54,819 nucleotides of DNA, taken from NCBI GenBank assembly GCA_018830865.1, contig JAHJRN010000028.1, positions 1 to 54,819 of the forward strand, read 5' to 3'. Source of the stretch: Patescibacteria group bacterium (GTDB lineage: Bacteria > Patescibacteriota > Patescibacteriia > 2-12-FULL-60-25). A program made the position numbers and the translations under genes. Of the stretch, positions 1 through 7,437 are shown piece after piece. Position 1 is the stretch's first letter, and each line of letters begins with the position of its first letter. Under the pieces are notes generated by a model. That model ran no database searches. It saw nothing but the letters and a program-made list of their open reading frames with translations, and was not told the DNA's origin.

Positions 1-1086
1 CCGACGACGGTCCGTGCCGCCGGCCTCCCGTATTCCCTGCGTCAGGCCGTCGTCTGGGTACATTGCGGCGACCGGCAAGGATCGGGCGTCGTCGTGAACG
101 GCGAGGAGGGCTACGTCCTCACGAACGCGCATATCCTCCTGAACCTCGGCACCATGACGCCGGAGCCGTGCCGGGTCGGATTCGTCGACGACGGCGTCGA
201 GCCCGAGATCTACTACGAGGCCTCATGGGTGAAGTATTCGTATGAGGACTCGACGAACCGTGATGTCGCCATCCTGAAGATCGGACGTTCCGTCTCGAGG
301 CGCTCGCTCTCCTCGTTCCCCTTTATTCCCACGGACGAATTCTCCGAGGTCGGCGATACGCTGTCCGTCGTGGGCTATCCCGGCAGCGCGGAAGGTGCGC
401 AGACCGTCACGACCGGGAAGATCACCGGCCTCGAGCGCGGCATCGTGAAGACCGACGCGGAGATCACCCCCGGCGTCTCAGGTGGCGCGGGCATCGCCGC
501 GTCCGACGGCCTCGTCGGCCTCGCGACACGCATCCTATATCTCGAAATCGCACCCGGCGTCGAGGAGGTCGTGGACTACGAGCTGGTGGACATCCGGGCC
601 ATCCTCACGTGGATGGACACGTTCGGCACGGACGCGCACGACACCTACGTGACGCACCTCGACAGCGATCGGTACCATGCGCCGACGAACTTCATCGCAG
701 AAGGGAACCTCGCGTGCACCATGCTCGCGAAGAGCCCGCTCGAGAGCACGGTCTATTGCCTGCATTCCGATGGGACGCGCAGCGTGTTCCCGAACGACGC
801 GGCATACCATTCGTGGTTCTCCGATTTCTCCGGCGTGGTCACGGCATCGGCCACCGACCTGTCCGCGTACCGCCTCGTCTCGAACATCACGATGAAACCC
901 GGTTCGCTCGTGAAGATCGAATCCGACCCAAAGGTCTACCTCGTCACAGACGACATCGGCACGCTCCGATGGATCCAGAGCGAGGACCGCGCCGTCGAGC
1001 TCCTCGGCCACGGCTGGGCCGGATTCGTGACGGACATCCCCGTGAGCTTCTTCTCGAGCTACCGCCTCGGGTCACCGCTCCCTTGA
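1..1086 (+). CDS. Trypsin-like serine protease with C-terminal FPN/WY module, 5' partial
   Basis: The reading frame is open from base 1, so the start lies outside the window. The visible part is an S1C-like (DegP/trypsin) protease: the His site reads LTNAH (about 112-126), the Asp site DVAILKI (about 262-282), and the nucleophile GVSGGAG (about 472-492). Together these make a complete catalytic triad, so it should be active, probably outside the membrane. From about 750 to 1065 the protein carries a roughly 105-residue module (CLHSDGTRSVFPND, then WFSDF, then LRWIQSE) that recurs at the C-termini of the two secreted proteins encoded at 5378-6250 and 6275-7408. No PDZ domain is seen. The module probably serves surface attachment or targeting, which is inference. 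The stop codon overlaps the -35 box of the following tRNA promoter. Confidence 0.85.
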   Translation, partial: PTTVRAAGLPYSLRQAVVWVHCGDRQGSGVVVNGEEGYVLTNAHILLNLGTMTPEPCRVGFVDDGVEPEIYYEASWVKYSYEDSTNRDVAILKIGRSVSRRSLSSFPFIPTDEFSEVGDTLSVVGYPGSAEGAQTVTTGKITGLERGIVKTDAEITPGVSGGAGIAASDGLVGLATRILYLEIAPGVEEVVDYELVDIRAILTWMDTFGTDAHDTYVTHLDSDRYHAPTNFIAEGNLACTMLAKSPLESTVYCLHSDGTRSVFPNDAAYHSWFSDFSGVVTASATDLSAYRLVSNITMKPGSLVKIESDPKVYLVTDDIGTLRWIQSEDRAVELLGHGWAGFVTDIPVSFFSSYRLGSPLP

Positions 1087-1111
1087 TGCGACACGAAAAA
1101 TCCTCTACACT
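1083..1111 (+). promoter_or_regulatory. Promoter of tRNA-Ile
   Basis: TTGATG (1083-1088), 17-bp spacer, TACACT (1106-1111). The predicted start is about 7 nt upstream of the mature tRNA 5' end. The -35 box overlaps the TGA stop of the protease gene. Confidence 0.65.
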
Positions 1112-1124
1112 CGCCTTCGACCGC

Positions 1125-1199
1125 AGGCCCTTAGCTCAGCGGTAGAGCAGGCGTCTTATACACGCTTGGTCGCAGGTTCGAATCCTGCAGGGCCTACCA
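1125..1199 (+). tRNA. tRNA-Ile (anticodon UAU), CCA encoded
   Basis: A complete cloverleaf can be folded: acceptor AGGCCCT/AGGGCCT, D-arm GCTC/GAGC, anticodon stem GGCGT/ACGCT, T-arm GCAGG/CCTGC, discriminator A and genomic CCA. The 7-nt loop CTTATAC puts TAT at 1157-1159, hence anticodon UAU reading AUA. The body closely resembles bacterial tRNA-Ile2, which normally carries CAU modified to lysidine-AU. The UAU form should decode AUA without TilS. Fold and anticodon are read directly; the decoding consequence is inference. Confidence 0.93.
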
Positions 1200-1202
1200 T
1201 CG

Positions 1203-1229
1203 CAAACCCCGCACATCATGCGGGGTTTG
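1203..1229 (+). terminator. Terminator-like hairpin after tRNA-Ile
   Basis: An 11-bp perfect stem, CAAACCCCGCA (1203-1213) with TGCGGGGTTTG (1219-1229), encloses loop CATCA just 3' of the tRNA. The only T-run is inside the stem, so it may act as terminator or 3' processing signal. Confidence 0.65.
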
Positions 1230-1389
1230 TCGTATCGTCCACAAAATGGGAGGCGACACGTCTGCCGACCACTCTTGACGCGACGTCCGCGAACGCGTAC
1301 CCTTCGGCTTCCGTCCGTGCGCATGCGCGGGCGTCGCCCTTTCCACCGTCCGGACCTCCGGATATACAAAACCATCGGAAGGAACAGTG

Positions 1390-2709
1390 ATGACGGAGAG
1401 CTCGACACAGACGCCGATGGACGTCCCACCACCCGGATTCCTCGACCCGAACGACGATTCGGAACTGATCAACCAGTTCCCGAACCTCATCGATCTCCCG
1501 GACGATCTCGAACGGCGAAGTTACTTGGAAAACCGGTATTCGGTCATCAGGGGCGAGTCCGTCCGGTTCCGATCGCTCTGGAGGCATCTTCATCTCGTTC
1601 GCGGACGCGCGGTCCGCGCAGGACGTGCTGGCGAACTCGCGGAGATCACGCGGGACGCGCTGCATACGTTCTATCGGGACACGTACGCGCTCCGACCGGG
1701 CGACGTCGTGCGGGATGCAGCCCTCTTCGCGGACGCCGGAAACGCGGCGCGGGAGACGATCTCGTTCCTCCTGAACGAGTATTTCCCGCTTCATCTCCGC
1801 AAGGGGTTGGAGATGGACTCCCGGGTCGCCGGGACCCACGACCTGTTCGCGCTCCTCGATCTCTGCGCCACACGCGGGTCGAACGACATCGCCCGCCGAC
1901 GACGGTTCGAGGCACGGAGGCAGCTCACGCTCGCGCAGATCGAGTTCGAGATGCGCGTGGACCACGGCGATCCGCAACAGCTGGACGACGACATCGAGTG
2001 GCTCGTCCAGACGCTCGACCGCCGATTCTTCATGCCGGAACGTAGCGAGCAGGTCGTCATCGTCGCCGAGCTCGACCCGGAGAACGCCTACCGCACGAAG
2101 TCGTTCGAGGTCATCCCGAGCGCGAAAGCCGTATCGCGCGTCACCCCGACGCCGACCCGCTTCGTCCTGCCGCTGGAAATCCGCTTCTTCGAGGTGGACG
2201 GCCGTGAGATTCCCGTGTACTTCGAGGCTCGCGCCAAACAGCGTGCCGCGCTCAAGCTCATCGCGAAGCGCAACCGACACCACGAGATCCTCACCGACCT
2301 CCGCGGAGCGATGGCCGTCTTCTTCGACGAGGAGCACGACCTCATGGCCGGCATCGATAAGTTCCGCCGCGTCCTCGTCCGCGCACCGGGGTCGGTCTCG
2401 GGCGAGGCGTCGAACGCAAGCCGCGCCGGGGTACTCGATCCCACGAACATGCATTCGTCCGGGGAGTACCGCGCCCGGAAATTCGACGTCCGAATCCGGA
2501 ATCGCGGCTTCGAGCTGCAGTTCAAGTACCTCCCGTTCTTCGTGAACGAGATGGTCTCGCACGGTCGGGACAACCATCAGCTGTACCGCGTCTCCAAGTA
2601 TCTTGACCTCGTGTTCCCGGTCCTCTTCCCCACGAAGCGTTATGGGCTCGATTGGCGGGATTCCACCCTCCGTCAGCAGCTCCGCGACCTCCAGATCGCG
2701 AAGATCTGA
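1390..2709 (+). CDS. Hypothetical protein, 439 aa
   Basis: The start is ATG 1390, preceded by GGAAGGAA at 1377-1384; an in-frame GTG three bases upstream is less likely. The product is soluble and charged, with no signal peptide or membrane segment. I do not recognise the family with confidence. The C-terminal third (about residues 315-430) has an alternation of basic and aromatic strand-like stretches, with an E-x-Q-x-K segment (FELQFKYLPFF) followed by HGRDNHQLYR. This faintly recalls the closing part of RelA/SpoT-type nucleotidyltransferase domains, but the diagnostic acidic and substrate motifs were not convincingly found, so no function is assigned. It is followed by another unknown gene with its own possible promoter and a strong ribosome-binding site. 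Confidence 0.7.
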   Translation: MTESSTQTPMDVPPPGFLDPNDDSELINQFPNLIDLPDDLERRSYLENRYSVIRGESVRFRSLWRHLHLVRGRAVRAGRAGELAEITRDALHTFYRDTYALRPGDVVRDAALFADAGNAARETISFLLNEYFPLHLRKGLEMDSRVAGTHDLFALLDLCATRGSNDIARRRRFEARRQLTLAQIEFEMRVDHGDPQQLDDDIEWLVQTLDRRFFMPERSEQVVIVAELDPENAYRTKSFEVIPSAKAVSRVTPTPTRFVLPLEIRFFEVDGREIPVYFEARAKQRAALKLIAKRNRHHEILTDLRGAMAVFFDEEHDLMAGIDKFRRVLVRAPGSVSGEASNASRAGVLDPTNMHSSGEYRARKFDVRIRNRGFELQFKYLPFFVNEMVSHGRDNHQLYRVSKYLDLVFPVLFPTKRYGLDWRDSTLRQQLRDLQIAKI

Positions 2710-2725
2710 TCCGGCCCCCGGAACC

Positions 2726-2756
2726 TTGACGGGACGCGCATTCCATGGCATATAGA
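2726..2756 (+). promoter_or_regulatory. Possible promoter and strong SD of the 2781 gene
   Basis: TTGACG (2726-2731) is followed by CATATA at 17 bp or TATAGA (2751-2756) at 19 bp. A strong Shine-Dalgarno AGGAGGA lies just before ATG 2781, one of the few genes here with a canonical one. Confidence 0.45.
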
Positions 2757-2780
2757 TGACGTCCGTACTAGGAGGAACCG

Positions 2781-3311
2781 ATGGAACTTGGACACTGTGA
2801 GACGGAGTTTCCCCCACCCCCCACGTGCGTCGTCGATCTGCAGCCCTTTTCCGTCCCGGCACCGTACTTCGTAAGGATCGTCAGCGATGCAGGAGAACGT
2901 GCGCCCGACCTCCTCGCGAACCGCTACGCCATGGAGGCGTTCCTTGCGCTCTATTGCGTCGATGCTGTGCCGTTCCGCGAACCGGAACGACAGATTCCCA
3001 TCGCGCTGGACGAACACGTCATATCCGGATGCCTTGAGACGGCAAGCGACCTCCACTATGGTCGCGGCGGCATGATCTCGCGCCCGAACGGCGGGTCCGA
3101 CATCTCGACGAGTTTCCGCTTCGACACGCGTCCCGTCTGGCCACGGATCGAGACAGCCTTCCGGGACATCCTCTCCCTCGGCCCTCGCAGGAAGCTCCGA
3201 CTGCGCGACCTCGACGACCTTCTCTTCGTTCGTCATCCGGGCGACGAGGCATGGGCGTTCGCGCTCGCTATCTCTTATATGGTCCTGGCCATCAGAGGTC
3301 AAAAGACCTGA
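2781..3311 (+). CDS. Hypothetical protein, 176 aa
   Basis: ATG 2781 follows an AGGAGGA ribosome-binding site with good spacing, which fixes the start. The product is a soluble protein with a proline-rich N-terminus (EFPPPPTCVVDL) and a mixed alpha/beta appearance; no signal peptide, clear membrane helix, nucleotide-binding motif or metal-binding cluster is visible. The last 20 residues are hydrophobic and could form one helix. I do not recognise it. It ends just before an intrinsic terminator at 3318-3341, so it is the last gene of its unit. Confidence 0.65.
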   Translation: MELGHCETEFPPPPTCVVDLQPFSVPAPYFVRIVSDAGERAPDLLANRYAMEAFLALYCVDAVPFREPERQIPIALDEHVISGCLETASDLHYGRGGMISRPNGGSDISTSFRFDTRPVWPRIETAFRDILSLGPRRKLRLRDLDDLLFVRHPGDEAWAFALAISYMVLAIRGQKT

Positions 3312-3317
3312 CACTCG

Positions 3318-3341
3318 CCCCGGTCGCTCCGACCGGGGTTT
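3318..3341 (+). terminator. Intrinsic terminator after the 2781 gene
   Basis: A 9-bp stem CCCCGGTCG/CGACCGGGG with loop CTC (3327-3329) is followed by TTT. Confidence 0.7.
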
Positions 3342-3354
3342 CCATACCAGAAGG

Positions 3355-3383
3355 ATGACACCGCGCCCGTTGCGCGTTACACT
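3355..3383 (+). promoter_or_regulatory. Promoter of the RluA-family gene, leaderless
   Basis: ATGACA (3355-3360), 17-bp spacer, TACACT (3378-3383). Only 9 nt separate the -10 box from ATG 3393, so the transcript should begin within about 3 nt of the start codon. Confidence 0.65.
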
Positions 3384-3392
3384 CGGACCGAC

Positions 3393-4349
3393 ATGATCCA
3401 TACCTATCGCATCAAACCTCACGAAACGGACAGCCGTCTCGACGTCTTCCTGTGCGAGAAACTCAACGGACTGACACGGAGCGCTATCGCGAAACGGCTG
3501 AAGGCGGGCGCAGGCACCGTCAATGGCGACGCCGCGTCCGTCCATCGTTTTCTGAAAGCCGGAGACACGGTCGTCTTCGACGACGCAGAGGTCAAGGCCG
3601 GCGTGCCGCATCGTGCACCGATGTCGAAGACCGGCACGACGACCGTCGCGCCGCTCCGTATCGTCGACGAGACGGATGGGTGGGTGGTCATCAACAAACC
3701 CGCCGGCCTCATCGTCCATCCGGACACGATCACCAAGACCGGCACGCTCGTGGACGCGCTCATCGCGCACGATCCCGGCATCGCGAAGGTCGGCGACGAC
3801 CCGGAACGCCCGGGCATCATGCACCGCCTCGACCGCGAGGTGGGCGGTCTCATGGTCATCGCAAAGACGCAGGACGCGTTCGACGGATTGAAGAAGCAGT
3901 TCGCGGGACATACCGTTGAGAAACGGTACATCGCGCTCGTCCACGGGACGATCGCGAAGGATGAAGGCGACATCAAGTTCCGCATCGCACGGTCCAAGAC
4001 CAAGGCGCGCATGGCCGCACGGCCGGAATCCGAGGACGGCGGCAAGGCCGCATGGACCCACTTCAAGATCCTGCGCCGTTTCCGTAACGCGACGCTTCTC
4101 GAACTCGCCATCCTCTCGGGACGCACGCACCAGATTCGCGCGCACATGCTCGCCCTCGGCCATCCGGTCTTCGGCGACACGCTCTACACGAGCCAGGGCC
4201 AGAAACCAACGGCCAAAAAATTCGCGGTCACGCGCCTCCTTCTGCAGGCAGTACATCTCTCCTTCAAGGATCCCGCGACCGGCGAGGACCGGACGTACGA
4301 TCTCGCGCCCGACCCCGCATTCGACGTGACCATCACTCATCTTTCATGA
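3393..4349 (+). CDS. RluA/RluD-family pseudouridine synthase
   Basis: This enzyme isomerises uridine to pseudouridine in rRNA, most likely 23S rRNA by family precedent. An S4-type RNA-binding domain spans about residues 8-60 (TRSAIAKRLKAGAGTVNG). The catalytic domain follows, with the diagnostic HRLD motif at about 144-147 whose Asp is the nucleophile, then the family pattern KRYIALVHG and the substrate-loop GRTHQIRAHM. The length of 318 residues is normal. The start is supported by a promoter whose -10 ends 9 nt upstream. The stop overlaps the next gene's ATG (ATGA at 4346-4349), so the two are translationally coupled. The exact target uridine cannot be told from the sequence. Confidence 0.93.
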   Translation: MIHTYRIKPHETDSRLDVFLCEKLNGLTRSAIAKRLKAGAGTVNGDAASVHRFLKAGDTVVFDDAEVKAGVPHRAPMSKTGTTTVAPLRIVDETDGWVVINKPAGLIVHPDTITKTGTLVDALIAHDPGIAKVGDDPERPGIMHRLDREVGGLMVIAKTQDAFDGLKKQFAGHTVEKRYIALVHGTIAKDEGDIKFRIARSKTKARMAARPESEDGGKAAWTHFKILRRFRNATLLELAILSGRTHQIRAHMLALGHPVFGDTLYTSQGQKPTAKKFAVTRLLLQAVHLSFKDPATGEDRTYDLAPDPAFDVTITHLS

Positions 4350-4912
4350 ACAGTATGATCATCACCCTCTCCGGGGCACCCGGTTCCGGCAAGACCTCGG
4401 TCGCTAAGATTGTCGCCAGCCGTCTCGGCGTCCCGTTCCACTCCGTCGGCGACATCCGCGGAAAAATGGCGCTCGATCGCGGCATCACGCTCGACGAACT
4501 GAACCATATCGGCGAGGGCGATCGCACCACCGATACCGAGGCGGACGATATCCAGACAAAACTCGGCGAGACCGCGGGGTCGTTCGTCATCGAGGGGCGG
4601 CTCTCGTGGCATTTCATCCCGAACTCCTTCAAGGTCTACCTCGCCTGCGATCCGCACGAGGCCGCACGCAGGGTCTTTGAATCCCGCCGGACGGAAGACG
4701 GGCGCGACGACGAACCGGCATACGCGTCCGTCGAGGAGGCGGAGAAGGCTATCGCCGCCCGCGTGGCGTCAGACGTCCTCCGCTACCGCACGCACTACGG
4801 CATCGATTACCGCGACCCCGCGCATTTCGACCTCACCCTCGATACGACGAGCGTCCCCGGACCGGAAGCTGTGGCAGACAAGGTCCTCGCTGCGCTCCCC
4901 GCCGGGTCTTGA
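4346..4912 (+). CDS. Cytidylate-kinase-like P-loop kinase
   Basis: The product is a 188-residue nucleoside-monophosphate kinase. The Walker A loop GAPGSGKT occupies about residues 10-17, followed by the [14 protein letters not shown] segment typical of the shorter, archaeal-type cytidylate kinases and the [18 protein letters not shown] strand. The probable reaction is ATP + (d)CMP to ADP + (d)CDP in the cytoplasm; specificity is inferred from family resemblance. The first ATG overlaps the stop of the pseudouridine synthase gene; a second in-frame ATG at 4355 is possible. Its stop codon lies inside the -35 box of the rplS promoter. Another small-molecule or adenylate-type kinase is the main alternative. 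Confidence 0.75.
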   Translation: MNSMIITLSGAPGSGKTSVAKIVASRLGVPFHSVGDIRGKMALDRGITLDELNHIGEGDRTTDTEADDIQTKLGETAGSFVIEGRLSWHFIPNSFKVYLACDPHEAARRVFESRRTEDGRDDEPAYASVEEAEKAIAARVASDVLRYRTHYGIDYRDPAHFDLTLDTTSVPGPEAVADKVLAALPAGS

Positions 4913-4937
4913 CGCAAAGGGCGTCATTCGCTATTAT
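4909..4937 (+). promoter_or_regulatory. Promoter of rplS
   Basis: TTGACG (4909-4914), exact 17-bp spacer, TATTAT (4932-4937). The predicted start site is near 4944, leaving about a 10-nt leader before ATG 4954. The -35 overlaps the stop codon of the kinase gene. Confidence 0.75.
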
Positions 4938-4953
4938 CAGGCCACATTTCGAT

Positions 4954-5310
4954 ATGCCCGAACACATCTATCAGATCATCACGCCAGCCGACATCCGCTC
5001 CGGCATGGTGCTTCGCATCCACCAAAAGATCCGCGAGACCAACACCAAGGGGGAAGAGAAAGAGCGTATCCAGGTGTTCGAGGGCACCGTCATCAACCTG
5101 CGGGGCGCCGGAAACCAGAAGACCATGACCGTGCGCAAGATCTCGAACGGCGTCGGCGTCGAGAAGATTTTTCCGATTGCCCTGCCGACCATCGCGAAGG
5201 TCGAACTCGTGAAGCAACTCAAGGTCCGTCGCAAGGTCCTCTCCCACATCCGCACCTCCAAGCGCCGGATGAAGGAGCTGAAGCCGAAGGTCAAGCCGCA
5301 GGCCGCGTAA
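4954..5310 (+). CDS. rplS: 50S ribosomal protein L19 (bL19)
   Basis: The 118-residue product matches bL19 throughout: [36 protein letters not shown] and the basic C-terminal [12 protein letters not shown]19 sits at the interface of the ribosomal subunits. ATG 4954 is chosen although the frame extends upstream, because the N-terminus then matches family length and because the promoter at 4909-4937 would place any earlier ATG outside the mRNA. No Shine-Dalgarno is present, consistent with a near-leaderless message. In many bacteria rplS follows trmD, but here trmD is 40 kb away in this window. A strong hairpin follows. Confidence 0.95.
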   Translation: MPEHIYQIITPADIRSGMVLRIHQKIRETNTKGEEKERIQVFEGTVINLRGAGNQKTMTVRKISNGVGVEKIFPIALPTIAKVELVKQLKVRRKVLSHIRTSKRRMKELKPKVKPQAA

Positions 5311-5312
5311 AC

Positions 5313-5358
5313 AATCAAAAACAACACCGACCCACTTGGGTCGGTGTTGTTTTTGATT
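5313..5358. terminator. Bidirectional intrinsic terminator
   Basis: The stem has about 20 bp: the left arm ends ACAACACCGACCC, the loop is ACTT at 5334-5337, and the right arm starts GGGTCGGTGTTGT. It has A-run and T-run flanks on both sides. It separates rplS from the convergent gene at 5378-6250. Confidence 0.9.
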
Positions 5359-5377
5359 TTTGACTCTTTCGGCAGGA

Positions 5378-6250
5378 CTACAATCCCCTATCCTGATCGA
5401 TGGTGCGCGTCGCGTCCTTGATGATGTCGAGGGCGAGGTCCAAATGGCTCGCGACCGGCTCGCCGAACGTATAGTTCACGTAGAACGCCTCGCTCACGTC
5501 GTCCACGAACGTATTCCATTCCGTGCCGAACCATCCGCGAGCCACGTCCTCGGTCATGGCCCACCGCAACACGCCACCGCGCGTCACGATGTAGGTTTTG
5601 GTGTCGGTCTGGAACTTCAGCATGCGTGTGCCGGGCCGGTACGTCACGTTCCCGCCGATGGGGATGAGCGACATCTGGTCGATGGGGATGATCTTCACCT
5701 TGGAAAAATCCGCGTACCACGTGAAGTACGTCTTCTCGTTCGGGAACACGTAACGCTTTCCGTCTACGGCGTAGTAGTACACGGCCGTGTCGCTCAAGGT
5801 CTTACTGTCGTTGTCGTCCGGGATCTTGATGAGTTCGCCCGGCTGGAGGAAAATCGAGAGACCTCCGGAATACGTGGAGGTGACCGTACGATCGAGCATT
5901 GTCGCACCGACCTGCGCCGTGAATGTCGCTGTTCCGTCCTTCAAAGAGAACACGCGGAAGTACGCCTTGCCGAGGATGTCGGTGATGGTGGACTCCTCAC
6001 GAATCTCGTCCGCGACGCCGCGTGACGAATACAACTTCGTGGTCCAGCCTACGAGCGGAAGCATATTCGTATCGCGCGCGGTCACGGTGACGAGCGCGTT
6101 ATCGATGCCGTCGGCCTTCAGTTCTGCCTTGTCGATAGTGACGCGCGAATTCTCCGCATCGACGGACTGCGCCGACGTGACGAATGGCGTCAGTACGACG
6201 AGGAGCGCGCAGATGATGGATGCTGTCGTAAGGTATCTCATGGTCCTCAT
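5378..6250 (-). CDS. Secreted Ig-like protein with C-terminal FPN/WY module
   Basis: The 290-residue product starts with a signal peptide (hydrophobic TTASIICALLVVLTPFV, then TSAQS). Residues about 35-125 look like an invasin-type bacterial Ig fold (DGIDNALVTVTARD, VSTITDILGKAYFRV-like strands). The C-terminal 110 residues are the module also found in the protease at 1-1086 and in the neighbour at 6275-7408: YYAVDGKRYVFPNEKTYFTW, then NVTYRPGTRM, LRWAMTEDVA and a closing VNYTFGEPV. It is probably exported and cell-surface associated. An alternative start is ATG 6241, three codons in. It lies just downstream of the 6275-7408 gene with a short gap, so the two are probably paralogous neighbours in one unit. 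Function is unknown. Confidence 0.8.
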   Translation of the reverse strand: MRTMRYLTTASIICALLVVLTPFVTSAQSVDAENSRVTIDKAELKADGIDNALVTVTARDTNMLPLVGWTTKLYSSRGVADEIREESTITDILGKAYFRVFSLKDGTATFTAQVGATMLDRTVTSTYSGGLSIFLQPGELIKIPDDNDSKTLSDTAVYYYAVDGKRYVFPNEKTYFTWYADFSKVKIIPIDQMSLIPIGGNVTYRPGTRMLKFQTDTKTYIVTRGGVLRWAMTEDVARGWFGTEWNTFVDDVSEAFYVNYTFGEPVASHLDLALDIIKDATRTIDQDRGL

Positions 6251-6274
6251 ATATGTGCTTCTAGCTTCTCCCCC

Positions 6275-7408
6275 CTACAGGTTCTCGTCGATGGTCGGCG
6301 TGCTGTTCATCTCGGTCTGCACGTTGAACGGCGCGGACGGCGTGATGTCGGCACCATACGAATAATTCATGAAGAATGCTTCCGAGATATCATCGATTTT
6401 CTTGTTCCAATCCGCGCCGTAGAGCGCGGTCGCGTCGTCCTCGGTCTTCACCCACCGGAGCTCACTGCCCTTGGCGATGGCGTACACCATGGGGACGCTC
6501 GTGAACTTCACCATCCGCGACCCGGGGCGGTACGTGACGTTCGAACCGAGCGGAATGGCCGCAAGCGCCTCGGCCGTCACGTCCTGGACCGCGTCGAAAT
6601 CCGCGTACCAGGTGAAGTAGACCTTGTCGTTGGGGAACGCATGGCGCTTGCCGTCGCCAGCGAAGTAATACACCGCCTTGCAGGGGTGATTGGCCAGCGC
6701 TCCGGCCGGACACGCGAGCTTGATGAGCGTCTTCTGCTGCGGAGCGCCCGTCACGACCGCATCCGCGACCGAGACGGCCGTCGAGCCGCTCGTCCCGATG
6801 TTGTTCGCCGTGTCCTTGCATTGCGCATAGACCGAGACGGGACCTGCCACGGTGAACGTGTGCACCCGCGTCGCCACGCCCGTGCCGAGCGTCATCGCAC
6901 CCTGATCCGTGCCGCCCACATACAGGTTACATGAGGCGATACCGCCCGTGTCGGAGACGGAAATCGTGAACGTCACGGCTGCACTGACCGTCGCGGACGC
7001 CGGAGAAATCGAGCCCATGACCGGCGGCGTGATGTCCCCGCCCCCGCTCGAGCCGCCCTTGGCCCAGACTGCGGTGTTGGGTCCGGAGTTGAAGTTGCCG
7101 GCCGAATCGCGGCAGAAGACGAAAACCGTATAGATCTGCGAATTGGTGAACGTGAATGATTTGGACGCCTTGCCGGACGCGACGGTCATCGCACCCTTGT
7201 CGCTGTTGTCGACATAGAGGCTGCACGACGTGATGGAGCCCGCGCTGGACGAAACATTCGCCTGAAGCGTGACCGGGACATACGTCGTCGCGGACGTCGG
7301 CGTGACCGTGCCGATGGTGATGGCACTCGAGGCCGCGACGGCCGGGAATGCGCTGAACAACAGGCTGAGCGTCAACGCGTACGCGCCGAATCGTTGGAAA
7401 TGTTTCAT
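6275..7408 (-). CDS. Secreted protein with two Ig-like repeats and FPN/WY module
   Basis: Start MKHFQRFGAY at 7408 is chosen because it begins a normal signal peptide (ending AVAA) and because a TATCCT -10 box lies 9 nt upstream; the frame extends seven codons further. The mature part has two similar Ig-like repeats of about 95 residues (SITSCSLYVDNSDKGAM and GIASCNLYVGGTDQGAM), each with a Cys pair that could form a disulfide, separated by a GSSGGG linker. The C-terminal module matches its neighbour and the protease (YYFAGDGKRHAFPNDKVYF, NVTYRPGSRM, LRWVKTEDDA). It is likely an exported surface protein of unknown role. Confidence 0.8.
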   Translation of the reverse strand: MKHFQRFGAYALTLSLLFSAFPAVAASSAITIGTVTPTSATTYVPVTLQANVSSSAGSITSCSLYVDNSDKGAMTVASGKASKSFTFTNSQIYTVFVFCRDSAGNFNSGPNTAVWAKGGSSGGGDITPPVMGSISPASATVSAAVTFTISVSDTGGIASCNLYVGGTDQGAMTLGTGVATRVHTFTVAGPVSVYAQCKDTANNIGTSGSTAVSVADAVVTGAPQQKTLIKLACPAGALANHPCKAVYYFAGDGKRHAFPNDKVYFTWYADFDAVQDVTAEALAAIPLGSNVTYRPGSRMVKFTSVPMVYAIAKGSELRWVKTEDDATALYGADWNKKIDDISEAFFMNYSYGADITPSAPFNVQTEMNSTPTIDENL

Positions 7409-7417
7409 ACGCCCCCT

Positions 7418-7423
7418 AGGATA
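7418..7423 (-). promoter_or_regulatory. -10 box of the 6275-7408 gene, leaderless
   Basis: TATCCT read on the minus strand ends 9 nt before ATG 7408. No convincing -35 box is seen, so confidence is limited. Confidence 0.4.
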
Positions 7424-7437
7424 CCACAAGACACGCC

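Noticed and set aside
1390-2709. RelA/SpoT-type synthetase
   Set aside because: Only a short C-terminal segment recalls the fold. Catalytic and substrate-binding motifs were not found, so a name would mislead.
1216-2862. Long open frame on the minus strand opposite the 1390 gene (548 codons)
   Set aside because: It is a GC-rich shadow frame. The plus-strand gene has a good ribosome-binding site and protein-like composition, and similar long antisense frames lie opposite most genes here (2673-4340, 37894-39732, 51903-53975).
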